Assembly: GCA_913774845.1 (NCBI GenBank)
Contig: CAJYJO010000039.1
Coordinates: forward strand, 1 to 59,038
Length of the DNA stretch: 59,038 bases
Origin: an uncultured Microbacterium sp.
Lineage (GTDB): Bacteria > Actinomycetota > Actinomycetes > Actinomycetales > Microbacteriaceae
Direction of reading: 5' to 3'
Positions 43,321 through 52,178 of this stretch are shown here, one piece after another. The first letter of the stretch is position 1. The number at the start of each line of letters is the position of its first letter. Under the pieces are notes generated by a model. That model saw only the letters and a list, made by a program, of their open reading frames with translations, did not search any database and had not been told where the DNA came from. The translations under genes were made by a program, and so were the position numbers.

Positions 43321-44026
43321 CCGGGATCAGCTCGATCTCACGGCAAGCCGCAAGACTCTCATCCTCGTATGGCAGAACCCCGAGTCTCGACTCTTCGCCA
43401 AGGTGGGGCAGCTCGATGCTCTGCCCTCGGGGCGCTTCGCCTTCCACTACTTGCCCGGCGCGTGGGACGACCCTGCGTTCGTGCCCCTTCTGGAATACCC
43501 GGATCGAGACACGGCCTATGTGTCAGACGAAGTGCCCGCGTTCTTCGCCAACCGAATCCTCTCCGCGGACCGGCCCAACTACGTTCGTTATCTGCGCTGG
43601 CTAGGCATCGACGATCTCAGCTTGGATGATGTTCCGTTCGAGGTCCTCGCACGTACCGGCGGCGGCCGTGCGACGGACACGTTCCATGTGGTGGAGCTCC
43701 CCGTCACGGATGGTAACCGGCTGACGAGTCGGTTCTTCGTTTCTGGAGTCCGTCACTTCCCTGATTCCGAAGGGGTCATTGCGAATCTCCAGAACGGAGC
43801 GACGCTCCGTCTGGAGCTCGAGGAGACTAATGACGTCAATCCCAAGGCCGTGCTCGTCAACACCGCTGACGGACACAGGTTCGGATACGTCCCTGACTGG
43901 TTGTGCGGCGATGTGCACGCGCGGCTGAAGGGCGGCTGGTCAATCACGGCGGTCGCTGAGCGAGTTAACCCCGACGCGCCAGCCCATATCCGGGTTCTCT
44001 GTCGACTGGATGCGGCGCGCATCTAG
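43301..44026 (+). CDS. HipA-N-terminal-like domain fused to a HIRAN domain
   Basis: 241 aa. Residues about 15-105 (KVGQLDALPSGRFAFHYLPG and EVPAFFANRILS, then YVRYLRWLGI) resemble the HipA N-terminal subdomain, the part called HipS in split HipBST systems. Residues about 165-215 (LRLELEETNDVNPKAVLVN and HRFGYVPDWL) match the HIRAN pattern, a DNA-end- or damage-binding fold. The strong GGAGGAGG at 43286-43293 sits inside the kinase gene, so it is well translated and coupled. It could be the antitoxin or targeting subunit of the kinase. No DNA-binding HTH antitoxin is nearby. Domain calls are by eye. Confidence 0.62.
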   Translation: MATQALDRDQLDLTASRKTLILVWQNPESRLFAKVGQLDALPSGRFAFHYLPGAWDDPAFVPLLEYPDRDTAYVSDEVPAFFANRILSADRPNYVRYLRWLGIDDLSLDDVPFEVLARTGGGRATDTFHVVELPVTDGNRLTSRFFVSGVRHFPDSEGVIANLQNGATLRLELEETNDVNPKAVLVNTADGHRFGYVPDWLCGDVHARLKGGWSITAVAERVNPDAPAHIRVLCRLDAARI

Positions 44027-44049
44027 CTACTCGTCCGAAGGCCGCACGC

Positions 44050-45279
44050 TCACGCCCGCGCGCGATCCTCGGGCAGGGCGAACGCGTCGAGGTCCAGCGC
44101 ACGCGAGCGCGCGGACTCGACGGCGGCGGTGACGGCGCCGATCGACACGATGTCGGCCCCCAGCGTCGACGCGATGATCCTCGGCGCCGGGAGATGCAGA
44201 GAGTCGGGGATCGCGTCGAGGGCCGCCGCGATGATGGGACCCGCGCCCGCAGCGATCGCCCCCGATACGACGATCCGCTCCACGTCGAAGAGACTGCCGA
44301 ACATCGCGGCCACCCCGGCGAGTGCGGGTCCGACCTCGCGCGCGGCGGCGAGCGCACCGGCATCCCCGGCGGCCGCGAGGTCGAGCACGGTCTTGGCGTC
44401 GAGGCCCTCGGGGTCGAGATCGTGCAGCGCGCTGTCGGGTGGGACGGTTCCGGATGCCAGCGCCGCCCGCGCCGCTTCGACGCACCGGGGTGCGAGGCCC
44501 CACGCACTTCCGACACCCTCGACCTGGTCGAAGGCCACCGTCTCTCCGGCTCCGCCGTGCGCGCCGCGAAGAAGCCTGCCGTCGACGCTGATCCCCGCTC
44601 CGAAGCGCTCTCCGGAGAGGAGGGCGACGTAATCGTCGCAGCCGACGGCGGCCCCGTGCGTCCCCTCGGCCACCGCGGCGAGTGTGGCGTCGTTCTCGAT
44701 GCGGACCACGGGCGCCCAGGCTGCGAACGTGTCCACGAAGTCGGGGTTCATCCGCGCCCAGAAGCCGTCGTGGTGCACGGGTGAGCGACCGGCCCGATCC
44801 ACCGGGGCCGGCACCCCCACGCACAGCGCCACGAGGTCGTCGCGGGAGCGATGGGCGCGCGTGAGCGTCGCGGCCACCGCGGTCTCGGCCGCCCGGCGTC
44901 GTCGTTCGGGGGAGTCGAGCTCGGGGTCGACGGCCAGGCGCGAGGTCGCGAGGGTCGTGCCGCGCAGGTCGGCCACGGTGGCGCTGAGATGACCGCGGCC
45001 GGCGTCGACCCCCACCACGATTCCCGCGTCGGGGCGGAACGCGAACCGGCGCGCGGGCCTGCCCTTGGAGTACTCGCCGACGGCGCGGGCGTTGGGCATC
45101 TCGGCCAGGAGCCCGCGCGCCGTCAGCTCGTCCAGGACGTCGATCGCGGTGGAGCGCGTGAGGCCGACCGCCGCGATCACGTCGCTCGCGGTGAACGCCT
45201 CGTCGTCCCAGGCGCGCGCGAGGACCGCATCGAGGTTGTGGCGGCGCAGGGACGGCGTCGTCGTGGCATCCATCGGCAC
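44050..45279 (-). CDS. ROK-family transcriptional repressor
   Basis: 409 aa from GTG 45279 (AAAGGGG 6 nt upstream); ATG 45273 is the alternative. N-terminal winged HTH (SDVIAAVGLTRSTAIDVLDELTARG, about 27-55), then a ROK sugar-kinase-like domain with VVGVDAGRGHLSATVADLRG, IENDATLAAVAEG and GAGISVDGRLLRGAHGGAGE. The repressor-type fusion indicates an XylR/NagC-like regulator that senses a sugar. It is divergent from the ABC-transporter operon, with an operator in between. The second zinc-site-type Cys cluster is not evident. Confidence 0.85.
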   Translation of the reverse strand: MPMDATTTPSLRRHNLDAVLARAWDDEAFTASDVIAAVGLTRSTAIDVLDELTARGLLAEMPNARAVGEYSKGRPARRFAFRPDAGIVVGVDAGRGHLSATVADLRGTTLATSRLAVDPELDSPERRRRAAETAVAATLTRAHRSRDDLVALCVGVPAPVDRAGRSPVHHDGFWARMNPDFVDTFAAWAPVVRIENDATLAAVAEGTHGAAVGCDDYVALLSGERFGAGISVDGRLLRGAHGGAGETVAFDQVEGVGSAWGLAPRCVEAARAALASGTVPPDSALHDLDPEGLDAKTVLDLAAAGDAGALAAAREVGPALAGVAAMFGSLFDVERIVVSGAIAAGAGPIIAAALDAIPDSLHLPAPRIIASTLGADIVSIGAVTAAVESARSRALDLDAFALPEDRARA

Positions 45280-45329
45280 GCTTGACCCCTTTCGGTTCTC
45301 CTGCAATACTGCCTGCATCACATTGATTT

Positions 45330-45349
45330 GACCAGTAGATTTACTGGTC
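45330..45349. promoter_or_regulatory. ROK-type operator between the repressor and ABC operon
   Basis: 8-bp arms GACCAGTA / TACTGGTC separated by GATT. A plausible promoter, CTGCAT (45313-45318) with a 17-nt spacer to TAGATT (45336-45341), has its -10 inside the operator, so repressor binding would block the SBP operon. The AT-rich core is of the kind bound by ROK regulators. Confidence 0.72.
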
Positions 45350-45387
45350 GACACAACATATCCGCAGTGCGGCGGAGGAGGAAACGA

Positions 45388-46728
45388 GTGTCGACGAAGA
45401 CGTGGGCCGGGCGACGGTGGGTCGCCGCGACGGCGGTGGGGGTGCTCGGGGCGGCGATGCTCGCCGGGTGCTCCGCCGACGGACGCGAGACGATCCGCTT
45501 CACCTTCAGCAAGCGCGAGGCGCTGTCGTTCATGAACGACGTCGTCGCCGAATACAACGCTTCTCAAGACAAGGTTCGCGTCGAGATGGACAGCTCGGGC
45601 GTCGACGTCGTCTCGGCGAGCTTCGTCCGCGGCAACCCGCCGGACATCATGCTTGCGAACTACAACTACGAGACCGCCCGCTTCGTCCAACGGTGTGCGC
45701 TGAGCGACCTCTCGGGCACGACGGCCGCGAGCACCGTGCGCGACGACCTGCAGCCGCTGATGGACCAGTACGGCTCCTGCGAGGGGCGCACCAGCGCGTT
45801 GCCGTATTCGGTCATGGCGGCATCGGTCATCTACAACCAGCAGATCTTCGACCAGTACGGCCTCGAGGTTCCGACCACGTGGGACGAGCTGCTCCAGGTC
45901 TCCGAGACGCTGAAGGCCCACGGCGTCACGCCTTTCTACGGCACCTTCAAAGACGACTGGACCGTCGGCCAGGGCTGGTACGACTACGCGGTCGGGGGAT
46001 CCCTCGACGTCATCGACTTCTTCGACGCGCTCGCCGCCGAGGGGGACGAGGTCGGCCCGCAGTCGACGGTCTCGTTCGCCAAAGACTTCGACGAGCCGAT
46101 GCAGCGCATGCTCGAGCTCGCGCAGAACTACACGAACCCGGATGCCGAGAGCCGGGCCTACGGCGACGGCAACCTCGCGTTCGCTCAGGGTCAGGCGGCC
46201 ATGTACCTGCAGGGCCCGTGGGCGCTCGGCGAGATCGCGAAGACCTCGCCCGACCTGCCGATCGGCACCTTTCCGCTGCCCATGACCGACGATCCGGACG
46301 ACCTGAAAGTCCGCGTCAACATGGACCTCGCGGCCATCATCCCCGAGGCATCCCGTCATAAGGATGCCGCCCGCGACTTCCTCGAATACCTGTACCAGCC
46401 CGAGGTGATCGAGGCGTACAACGAGTCGCAGCTCGGCTTCGCACCGACGAAGGATGCCCCCTCGCCGAGCGACCCCCGGGTCGCGGGGATGGTCCCGTAC
46501 TACGACGAGGGCCGCATCTACCAGGGCGCCTCGGTGCTCGTGCCCAAGACCATCCCGGTCTTCAACTACGCGCAGGCGATGCTGTTCGGCGCGTCACCGC
46601 AGGCCACCCTGAACACCCTCGACGAGGACTGGTCTCGGCTGGCCTTCCGTCAGCCACCGGCGTCGACGACCGACGCGGCGGCGACCGCCGACCTGACCGA
46701 CGCATCCGGCGAGGAGGCCGCGCGATGA
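45388..46728 (+). CDS. Sugar ABC transporter substrate-binding lipoprotein
   Basis: 446 aa from GTG 45388 (GGAGGAGG 8 nt upstream). Lipoprotein signal with LAGC (lipidated Cys about residue 29). Family 1 solute-binding motifs: YNQQIFDQYGLEVPTTWDEL, FAQGQAAMYLQGPWALGEI and PVFNYAQAMLFG. The ligand is probably an alpha-glucoside, as the operon ends in a GH13 alpha-glucosidase. It overlaps the MalF-type permease gene by 4 nt. Confidence 0.87.
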   Translation: MSTKTWAGRRWVAATAVGVLGAAMLAGCSADGRETIRFTFSKREALSFMNDVVAEYNASQDKVRVEMDSSGVDVVSASFVRGNPPDIMLANYNYETARFVQRCALSDLSGTTAASTVRDDLQPLMDQYGSCEGRTSALPYSVMAASVIYNQQIFDQYGLEVPTTWDELLQVSETLKAHGVTPFYGTFKDDWTVGQGWYDYAVGGSLDVIDFFDALAAEGDEVGPQSTVSFAKDFDEPMQRMLELAQNYTNPDAESRAYGDGNLAFAQGQAAMYLQGPWALGEIAKTSPDLPIGTFPLPMTDDPDDLKVRVNMDLAAIIPEASRHKDAARDFLEYLYQPEVIEAYNESQLGFAPTKDAPSPSDPRVAGMVPYYDEGRIYQGASVLVPKTIPVFNYAQAMLFGASPQATLNTLDEDWSRLAFRQPPASTTDAAATADLTDASGEEAAR

Positions 46729-47639
46729 GCACCACGACCACGATCGTCACGGGCGGGAAGGCGGCGGCTCGCCGCAGCACCCGCCGCGTGGAACCGATCT
46801 ACTACCTGTTCCTGCTGCCGACGCTGGCGCTGTTCACGCTCGCCATCACGGTGCCCGGCCTCATCGGGATCTTCTTCAGCTTCACCGACTCGATCGGCCT
46901 CGGCGAGTGGAACTTCACCGGGCTGACGAACTACATCGCCATCTTCAGTGACCCGGCGATCCTTCAGGCCTACCTGTTCACCTTCGGGTTCTCCGTCGCG
47001 ACGGTCATCGTCGTCAACGTCGCGGCGTTCCTGCTCGCGGTGGGCCTGACCGCGCAGATCCGCTTCAAGAAGGCCCTGCGCACGGTCTTCGTGATCCCGA
47101 TGGTGATCTCGGGCATCATCATCGCCTACGTCTTCAACTTCCTCTTCAGCAACTCCGTCCCCCAGGCGGGTGCGTCGCTCGGCATCCCGTGGCTCGAGAC
47201 GAGCCTGCTCGCCAACCCCGACCTCGCGTGGGTCGCGATCGTCATCGTCACCGCGTGGCAGGCGATCCCCGGCACGCTGCTGATCTACATCGCGGGGCTG
47301 CTCTCCGTGCCCGGAGACGTGTACGAGGCGGCCGGTCTCGACGGGGCGAGCAAGACCCAGCAGCTCTTGCGCATCACGCTCCCGCTCGTCGCGGGGTACG
47401 TGGTGATCAACGTCATCCTGGGCTTCAAGGGCTTCCTGAACGCCTACGACATCATCGTCGGTCTCACCGGCGGTGGCCCCGGCACCGCGACGCGCAGCGT
47501 GGCGATGTCGATCATCCTCGGCTTCAACGGTGGCGATTACGCCTACCAAATGGCCAACGCGGCGCTCTTCTTCGTCGTGGCCGTCGTCATCTCGCTCCTC
47601 CAGCTCTCCCTCACCCGGGGAAGGAACACCCTGTCATGA
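46725..47639 (+). CDS. Sugar ABC transporter permease (MalF-type)
   Basis: 304 aa, six helices. Conserved loop VYEAAGLDGASKTQQLLRITLP and GLTGGGPGTATRSVAM. ATG overlaps the SBP stop (ATGA), and its own stop overlaps the next start (ATGA). Forms the channel with the next product. Confidence 0.88.
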   Translation: MSTTTTIVTGGKAAARRSTRRVEPIYYLFLLPTLALFTLAITVPGLIGIFFSFTDSIGLGEWNFTGLTNYIAIFSDPAILQAYLFTFGFSVATVIVVNVAAFLLAVGLTAQIRFKKALRTVFVIPMVISGIIIAYVFNFLFSNSVPQAGASLGIPWLETSLLANPDLAWVAIVIVTAWQAIPGTLLIYIAGLLSVPGDVYEAAGLDGASKTQQLLRITLPLVAGYVVINVILGFKGFLNAYDIIVGLTGGGPGTATRSVAMSIILGFNGGDYAYQMANAALFFVVAVVISLLQLSLTRGRNTLS

Positions 47640-48553
47640 CCGCTCTCAACCAGCCCGCGCTCGCTTTCGAGCAGGCCGAACTCGCCGTCCCCGCATCGCA
47701 GCGGACCCGTCCCCGCATCCGCCGCGTCGGCACCGAGCGCATCAACTGGTCGGCGACGACCATCCTGGTGCTCTGCGCCCTGACGGTGCTTCTCCCGCTC
47801 TACGTGACGATCTCGATGGCGCTGAAGAGCGGCACCCAGGTGGTGGACGGCAACGCGTTCTCGTTCCCCTCGCCGATCAGCTTCGACGGCTTCGTCCAGG
47901 CGTGGACCCTGACGAAGTTCCCGGTGGGGCTCGCGGTCTCGCTCCTGGTGACGGCGGGCACGGTCGTGGCGACGATCATCCTCGCGGCGTTCGCCTCGTA
48001 CGCGATCGCCCGCAACTGGGATCGCAAGCTCTTCCGCTACTCGTTCTTCTACCTGCTCGCGGCGATGTTCATCCCGTTCCCCGTCGTGGCCCTCCCGCAG
48101 ATCCAGCTCACCGGACGCGTCGGCCTCGACAACCCCGTCGGCGTCATCATCCTCGCCACGATGTTCCAGTTGAGCTTCAGCGTGCTGCTGTTCACGGCGT
48201 TCCTGCGCTCGATCCCCCTCGAGCTCGAGGAGAGCGCCCGCATCGACGGCGCGACCACCTGGCAGACGTTCTGGCGGCTCATCTTCCCGCTGCTGGCGCC
48301 CATGAGCGCCACGGTCGGCATCTTCGCCTTCCTGTACGCGTGGAACGACTTCATGATGCCGTCGCTCATCATCAGCGACCCCGCCCTGCAGACCCTGCCG
48401 GTGCGCCAGAACCTCTTCCAGACCCAGTTCAGCAACAACTACAACGTGGCCTTCGCCTCGTATCTCATGGCCATGGCTCCCGCGATCGTCGCCTACCTGT
48501 TCACCCAGCGATGGGTGATGGCGGGCGTCACGCAGGGCGCCGTCAAGGGCTGA
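47636..48553 (+). CDS. Sugar ABC transporter permease (MalG-type)
   Basis: 305 aa from ATG 47636; a longer frame opening upstream is a shadow of the preceding gene. Six helices, EAA-like loop LEESARIDGATTWQTFWRLI, and C-terminal QRWVMAGVTQGAVKG typical of MalG-type permeases. No ATPase gene is in the operon; a shared MsiK-type ATPase is expected. Confidence 0.88.
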   Translation: MTALNQPALAFEQAELAVPASQRTRPRIRRVGTERINWSATTILVLCALTVLLPLYVTISMALKSGTQVVDGNAFSFPSPISFDGFVQAWTLTKFPVGLAVSLLVTAGTVVATIILAAFASYAIARNWDRKLFRYSFFYLLAAMFIPFPVVALPQIQLTGRVGLDNPVGVIILATMFQLSFSVLLFTAFLRSIPLELEESARIDGATTWQTFWRLIFPLLAPMSATVGIFAFLYAWNDFMMPSLIISDPALQTLPVRQNLFQTQFSNNYNVAFASYLMAMAPAIVAYLFTQRWVMAGVTQGAVKG

Positions 48554-48579
48554 CCGACCACCCCCTCGAAAGGACAACC

Positions 48580-50262
48580 GTGACCACCGTCGCACCCTCC
48601 GTGCACGCCCGCGACCTCTCCGACGCCCCCGACTGGTGGCGCCAGGCCGTCGTCTATCAGGTCTATCCGCGCAGCTTCGCCGACACCGACGGCGACGGTC
48701 TGGGCGACATCACGGGCATCACCTCGCGTGTGCCGTACCTGGCCGAGCTGGGAGTGGATGCCATCTGGCTCAGCCCCTTCTACCCCTCGGCGCTCGCCGA
48801 CGGGGGGTACGACGTCGCCGACTACCGCGACGTCGACCCCAAGCTCGGCACCCTGGCCGACATGGACGAGCTCATCGCGCAGCTGCACGCGCACGGCATC
48901 CGGGTCATCGTCGACATCGTGCCGAACCACACCTCGAACGACCACGCCTGGTTCCAGGAGGCGCTCGCCGCCGGCCGCGGTTCCGCGGCGCGCGAGCGGT
49001 ACATCTTCCGAGAGGGCACCGGTCCGGACGGGTCCGAGCCGCCCACGGACTGGCAGTCGACCTTCGGCGGACCGGCGTGGGAGCGCGTCGCGGACGGGCA
49101 GTGGTACATGCACCACTTCGACGTGTCGCAGCCCGACCTGAACTGGGCCAACCCCGAGGTACGCGGCGACTTCGTGAAGACCCTGCGGTTCTGGAGCGAC
49201 CGCGGGGTGGACGGGTTCCGCATCGACGTCGCGCACATGCTGACGAAGGACCTCAGCGAGCCGCTGCCCTCGCAGGCGGAGATCGAGGCGCTGCCCCAGG
49301 ACGGCAGCCACCCGCTCTTCGACCGGGATGACGTGCACGAGGTCTACGCCGAGTGGCGCGCGGTGTTCAACTCGTACGACCCGCCGCGCACCGCCGTGGC
49401 CGAGGCCTGGGTGCACCCCTCGCGCGTGCCGCTGTACGCCCGCGCCGAGAGCCTGGGCCAGGCGTTCAACTTCGACCTGCTCGAGGCCGACTTCGACCCC
49501 GCGCAGTTCCGCCGGATCGTCGCCGACAACCTCGCGCTGGCCGCTGAGTCGGGCTCGTCGACCACGTGGGTGTTGTCGAACCACGACGTGGTGCGGCACG
49601 CCACGCGCTACGGCCTCCCCGACGCCGAGCGCGGTGCCGACGGGCGCCCGACCCTCAAGCACGGCAACGAGTGGTTGCTCTCGGGCGGGCAGACGCCGAC
49701 CCTCGACGCCGAGCGGGGCGAGCGGCGCGCGCGGGCCGCGGCGCTGTTCGTCCTCGGCCTGCCGGGTTCCGCATACCTGTACCAGGGTGAGGAGCTGGGC
49801 CTGCACGAGGTCGCCGAGATCTCCGACGACCAGCGGCAGGACCCGACGTTCTTCCGCAGCCGCGGCATCGATCAGGGACGCGATGGATGCCGCGTCCCCC
49901 TGCCCTGGAGCGAGAACGGCCCCTCATTCGGTTTCGGCGAGGGCGGGGCGCACCTGCCGCAGCCGGAGTGGTTCGCCGCCTACGCCGTCGGCCTGCAGGA
50001 CGGCGACCCCGCGTCGACGCTCTCGCTGTACCGCCGCGCCCTCGACCTGCGTCACGCGTTGCAGACCGACGAGCGGCTCGAGTGGATCGACGCCGGTCGC
50101 GACGACGTCGTCGCCTTCGCCCGTCCGAACGGCTGGACGATCGTGACGAACTTCGGCTCCGAACCGGTACCGCTGCCGGCGGGGGAGGTGCTGCTGTCGA
50201 GCAGCCCGCTCGAGGGCGGGGCGCTCGCCGGGGAGTCGACGGCCTGGATCCGTCGCGCCTGA
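48580..50262 (+). CDS. GH13 alpha-glucosidase / oligo-1,6-glucosidase
   Basis: 560 aa from GTG 48580 (GAAAGGA upstream). Motifs: QVYPRSFADTDGDGLGDITG, DIVPNHTS, GFRID216VAHML (nucleophile), VAE275AWV (acid/base) and LSNHD336VVRHATR. DVAD near the calcium/loop region and the Q-type residues suggest GH13 subfamilies acting on sucrose, isomaltose or short alpha-glucans. Cytoplasmic. It follows the ABC operon directly and probably hydrolyses the imported sugar. C-terminal beta-domain from about residue 480. Confidence 0.9.
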   Translation: MTTVAPSVHARDLSDAPDWWRQAVVYQVYPRSFADTDGDGLGDITGITSRVPYLAELGVDAIWLSPFYPSALADGGYDVADYRDVDPKLGTLADMDELIAQLHAHGIRVIVDIVPNHTSNDHAWFQEALAAGRGSAARERYIFREGTGPDGSEPPTDWQSTFGGPAWERVADGQWYMHHFDVSQPDLNWANPEVRGDFVKTLRFWSDRGVDGFRIDVAHMLTKDLSEPLPSQAEIEALPQDGSHPLFDRDDVHEVYAEWRAVFNSYDPPRTAVAEAWVHPSRVPLYARAESLGQAFNFDLLEADFDPAQFRRIVADNLALAAESGSSTTWVLSNHDVVRHATRYGLPDAERGADGRPTLKHGNEWLLSGGQTPTLDAERGERRARAAALFVLGLPGSAYLYQGEELGLHEVAEISDDQRQDPTFFRSRGIDQGRDGCRVPLPWSENGPSFGFGEGGAHLPQPEWFAAYAVGLQDGDPASTLSLYRRALDLRHALQTDERLEWIDAGRDDVVAFARPNGWTIVTNFGSEPVPLPAGEVLLSSSPLEGGALAGESTAWIRRA

Positions 50263-50271
50263 CCCGCTCGA

Positions 50272-50310
50272 GCACGCAGGCCCCGACGCAACGCGCCGGG
50301 GCTTGCGTGC
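50272..50310 (+). terminator. Hairpin with downstream TTCTTC after the alpha-glucosidase gene
   Basis: 14-bp stem with one G-T pair (GCACGCAGGCCCCG / CGGGGCTTGCGTGC) and an 11-nt loop, followed by TTCTTC. It separates the convergent alpha-glucosidase and glycosyltransferase genes. Confidence 0.75.
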
Positions 50311-50364
50311 TTCTTCGCCCGGCGCCCACGGCGGCACTCGCGACCCGGGGTGAGGCGAGGGGCC

Positions 50365-51177
50365 TCAGCGCACCCGCACCCACCCGTCGTCGCGGCGCTC
50401 GATCGCGCCGGCCGCGGCGAAGGCGTCGAGCCACCCGCCCATCGGCCAGGAGCCCCAGCGGTCCGCGAAGGTGCGCCCGTTGCGGAGGATGTCGTCGAGG
50501 TGCTGCCACGGCGGAGAAGACACCGGATGCCACTGGTGGTACGCGTCGGCACCGCCCACCCACCGCATCTCGACGCCCCGGTCCCTCGCGGTCCAGGCCA
50601 GGTCGGTGTCCTCGGCGCCGTAGCCCTCGTAGCCGGCGTGGAAACCGCCGATCCGTGCCCAGGCCTCCGGGGTCGTCGCGAACGACAGCGACCAGAACAG
50701 GTCGTATTCGGCGGGGGTGGCCGGGCGGGTTCGCCCGGCGGTGAGCGAGGGCCGGGCCCGGTGCGGGCGGGTGTGCGGGGGCAGTTCTGCGGCGCGTCCG
50801 GGGCGCTGCACGCTCGTGAGGTACGTCACCGCGCCCGACAGCAGGGCATCGGGGTGCGCCGCCGCGGCGGACCGGTACGCCGCGAGCAGCCCGTCGCCCG
50901 GGAGGCAGTCCACGTCGAGGAAGACGAGCAGGTCGGCGCCCGCAGCGATCGCCGCCTCCGCCGCCCGGTTGCGTCCCTCGCCCACGCGCATGCCGTGCGG
51001 GCCCGGGGGGACGTGCAGCGTGAGGGTGTCGGCATCCGGGATGCCGGCGGGCGGCGCCGCATCGAGCCAGGCCTCCACGCGCACGATGTCGGGCGCGACC
51101 TCGGCGAGGACGCGACGCTGACGCGCGAGGTGGTCGCGCCGACCACTGGAGGCGACGGTGAGGACGGCGGTCGTCAC
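50365..51177 (-). CDS. GT2/GT7-C-like glycosyltransferase
   Basis: 270 aa from GTG 51177, overlapping the upstream stop (GTGA); the longer frame is a shadow. GT-A fold: VTTAVLTVASSGRRDHLARQ, FLDVDCLPG (DxD metal motif) and YDLFWSLSFATTPEAWARIG, followed by GYGAEDTDLAWTA, the C-terminal domain of galactosyltransferase family 7. It probably transfers a hexose from a nucleotide-sugar. Last gene of the minus-strand glycosylation operon. Confidence 0.82.
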   Translation of the reverse strand: MTTAVLTVASSGRRDHLARQRRVLAEVAPDIVRVEAWLDAAPPAGIPDADTLTLHVPPGPHGMRVGEGRNRAAEAAIAAGADLLVFLDVDCLPGDGLLAAYRSAAAAHPDALLSGAVTYLTSVQRPGRAAELPPHTRPHRARPSLTAGRTRPATPAEYDLFWSLSFATTPEAWARIGGFHAGYEGYGAEDTDLAWTARDRGVEMRWVGGADAYHQWHPVSSPPWQHLDDILRNGRTFADRWGSWPMGGWLDAFAAAGAIERRDDGWVRVR

Positions 51178-52178
51178 GGCAGGACCGCTTCGACGGCCTC
51201 GGCGAGACGGCGCGCGGCTCCGGCGACCTGCCACCGCGACCAGTCGGGCGCGTCCTCGGCGGCGCGCTCGACGAGGGCGACGAGGTCGGCGGCCCCGACG
51301 CCCTGCTCCGCGCGACGGGCGAGCCCCCACCGCTCGAGCGCTTCGGCGGTGTGATGCTGCTCGTCGAAGGGGCGGTCCTGCGCGATGACCACGGCGCGTG
51401 CCCCGGCGGCGGCCAGGTCGGCGACGCTGTTCTGCCCGGCGGCGCTGACCACGACGGTGCTGCCGGTGATGAGGGGCCAGGGATCGTCGACGCGCGAGGC
51501 ATCGTCGTGCCCGACGGCCCTGACGACCCATCCGCGAGCGGAGAACTCCGCCGTCGCGTGCGCCCGCACCTCGGGCTCGAGCACGCGGCCGAGGAACAGC
51601 ACCGAGCGCTTGGCGGAGCGTTCGGTGCGCGCTCGTCCCTCGTAGCGGGAGACACCGCCGGTCCACACGGCGCGATCACCGTGCGCCGACAGACCGGCGC
51701 GGGGCACGGCCCCGTGCGCCCACGGGGCGACGATCCGGTCGGCGAGGGCGTACGCGAGTGCGTGCGGGGCGTCGGTGCGCGTGCCGGGCTGGGTCACCGC
51801 GACCGTGCGCAGCCCCAGGAGGCGCGCGAAGGCGACCACCTCGGCGCTGACGTCCACGACGAACGCGCGGAGGTCCCGCTCGCTCGCGACGGCGGCGATC
51901 CTCGCCAGCCGCGCGCGGTGGCCGGGGTGGTCGTGGGGCGCCCAGTGCAGGTGTCCGCGCGCGGTCGGGTCGGCGTCGCGCGGGTCGTGGCTCTCGCCGT
52001 CGGGACCCTCGACGACGTCGGCGTCGGTGGGAAGGCGCACCCAGTCGACCGCGGGGTCCAGCTCGTCGGGGCGGGCCATCGACGAGAACGCCACGACGGG
52101 GCAGCGCAGATGAGGCTGCACGGCGAGGAACCGTGCGACGTGACCGTACCCGTGATGGTGGATGTACCAGCCGATCAC
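51174..52178 (-). CDS. GT28/MurG-like (GT-B) glycosyltransferase
   Basis: 334 aa from GTG 52178, overlapping the upstream stop (GTGA at 52175-52178); the GTG at 52181 is equally possible. GT-B fold: N-terminal IGWYIHHHGYGHVAR (Gly-rich loop), C-terminal STVVVSAAGQNSVADLAAAGARAVVI and PFDEQHHTAEALE. These are typical of MurG/GT28-like enzymes that use UDP-sugars. Acceptor unknown. Confidence 0.8.
   Translation of the reverse strand: MIGWYIHHHGYGHVARFLAVQPHLRCPVVAFSSMARPDELDPAVDWVRLPTDADVVEGPDGESHDPRDADPTARGHLHWAPHDHPGHRARLARIAAVASERDLRAFVVDVSAEVVAFARLLGLRTVAVTQPGTRTDAPHALAYALADRIVAPWAHGAVPRAGLSAHGDRAVWTGGVSRYEGRARTERSAKRSVLFLGRVLEPEVRAHATAEFSARGWVVRAVGHDDASRVDDPWPLITGSTVVVSAAGQNSVADLAAAGARAVVIAQDRPFDEQHHTAEALERWGLARRAEQGVGAADLVALVERAAEDAPDWSRWQVAGAARRLAEAVEAVLP

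Noticed and set aside
47473-48579. Upstream extension of the GH13 alpha-glucosidase frame
   Set aside because: The region is fully covered by the two permease genes in other frames; GTG 48580 has an SD.
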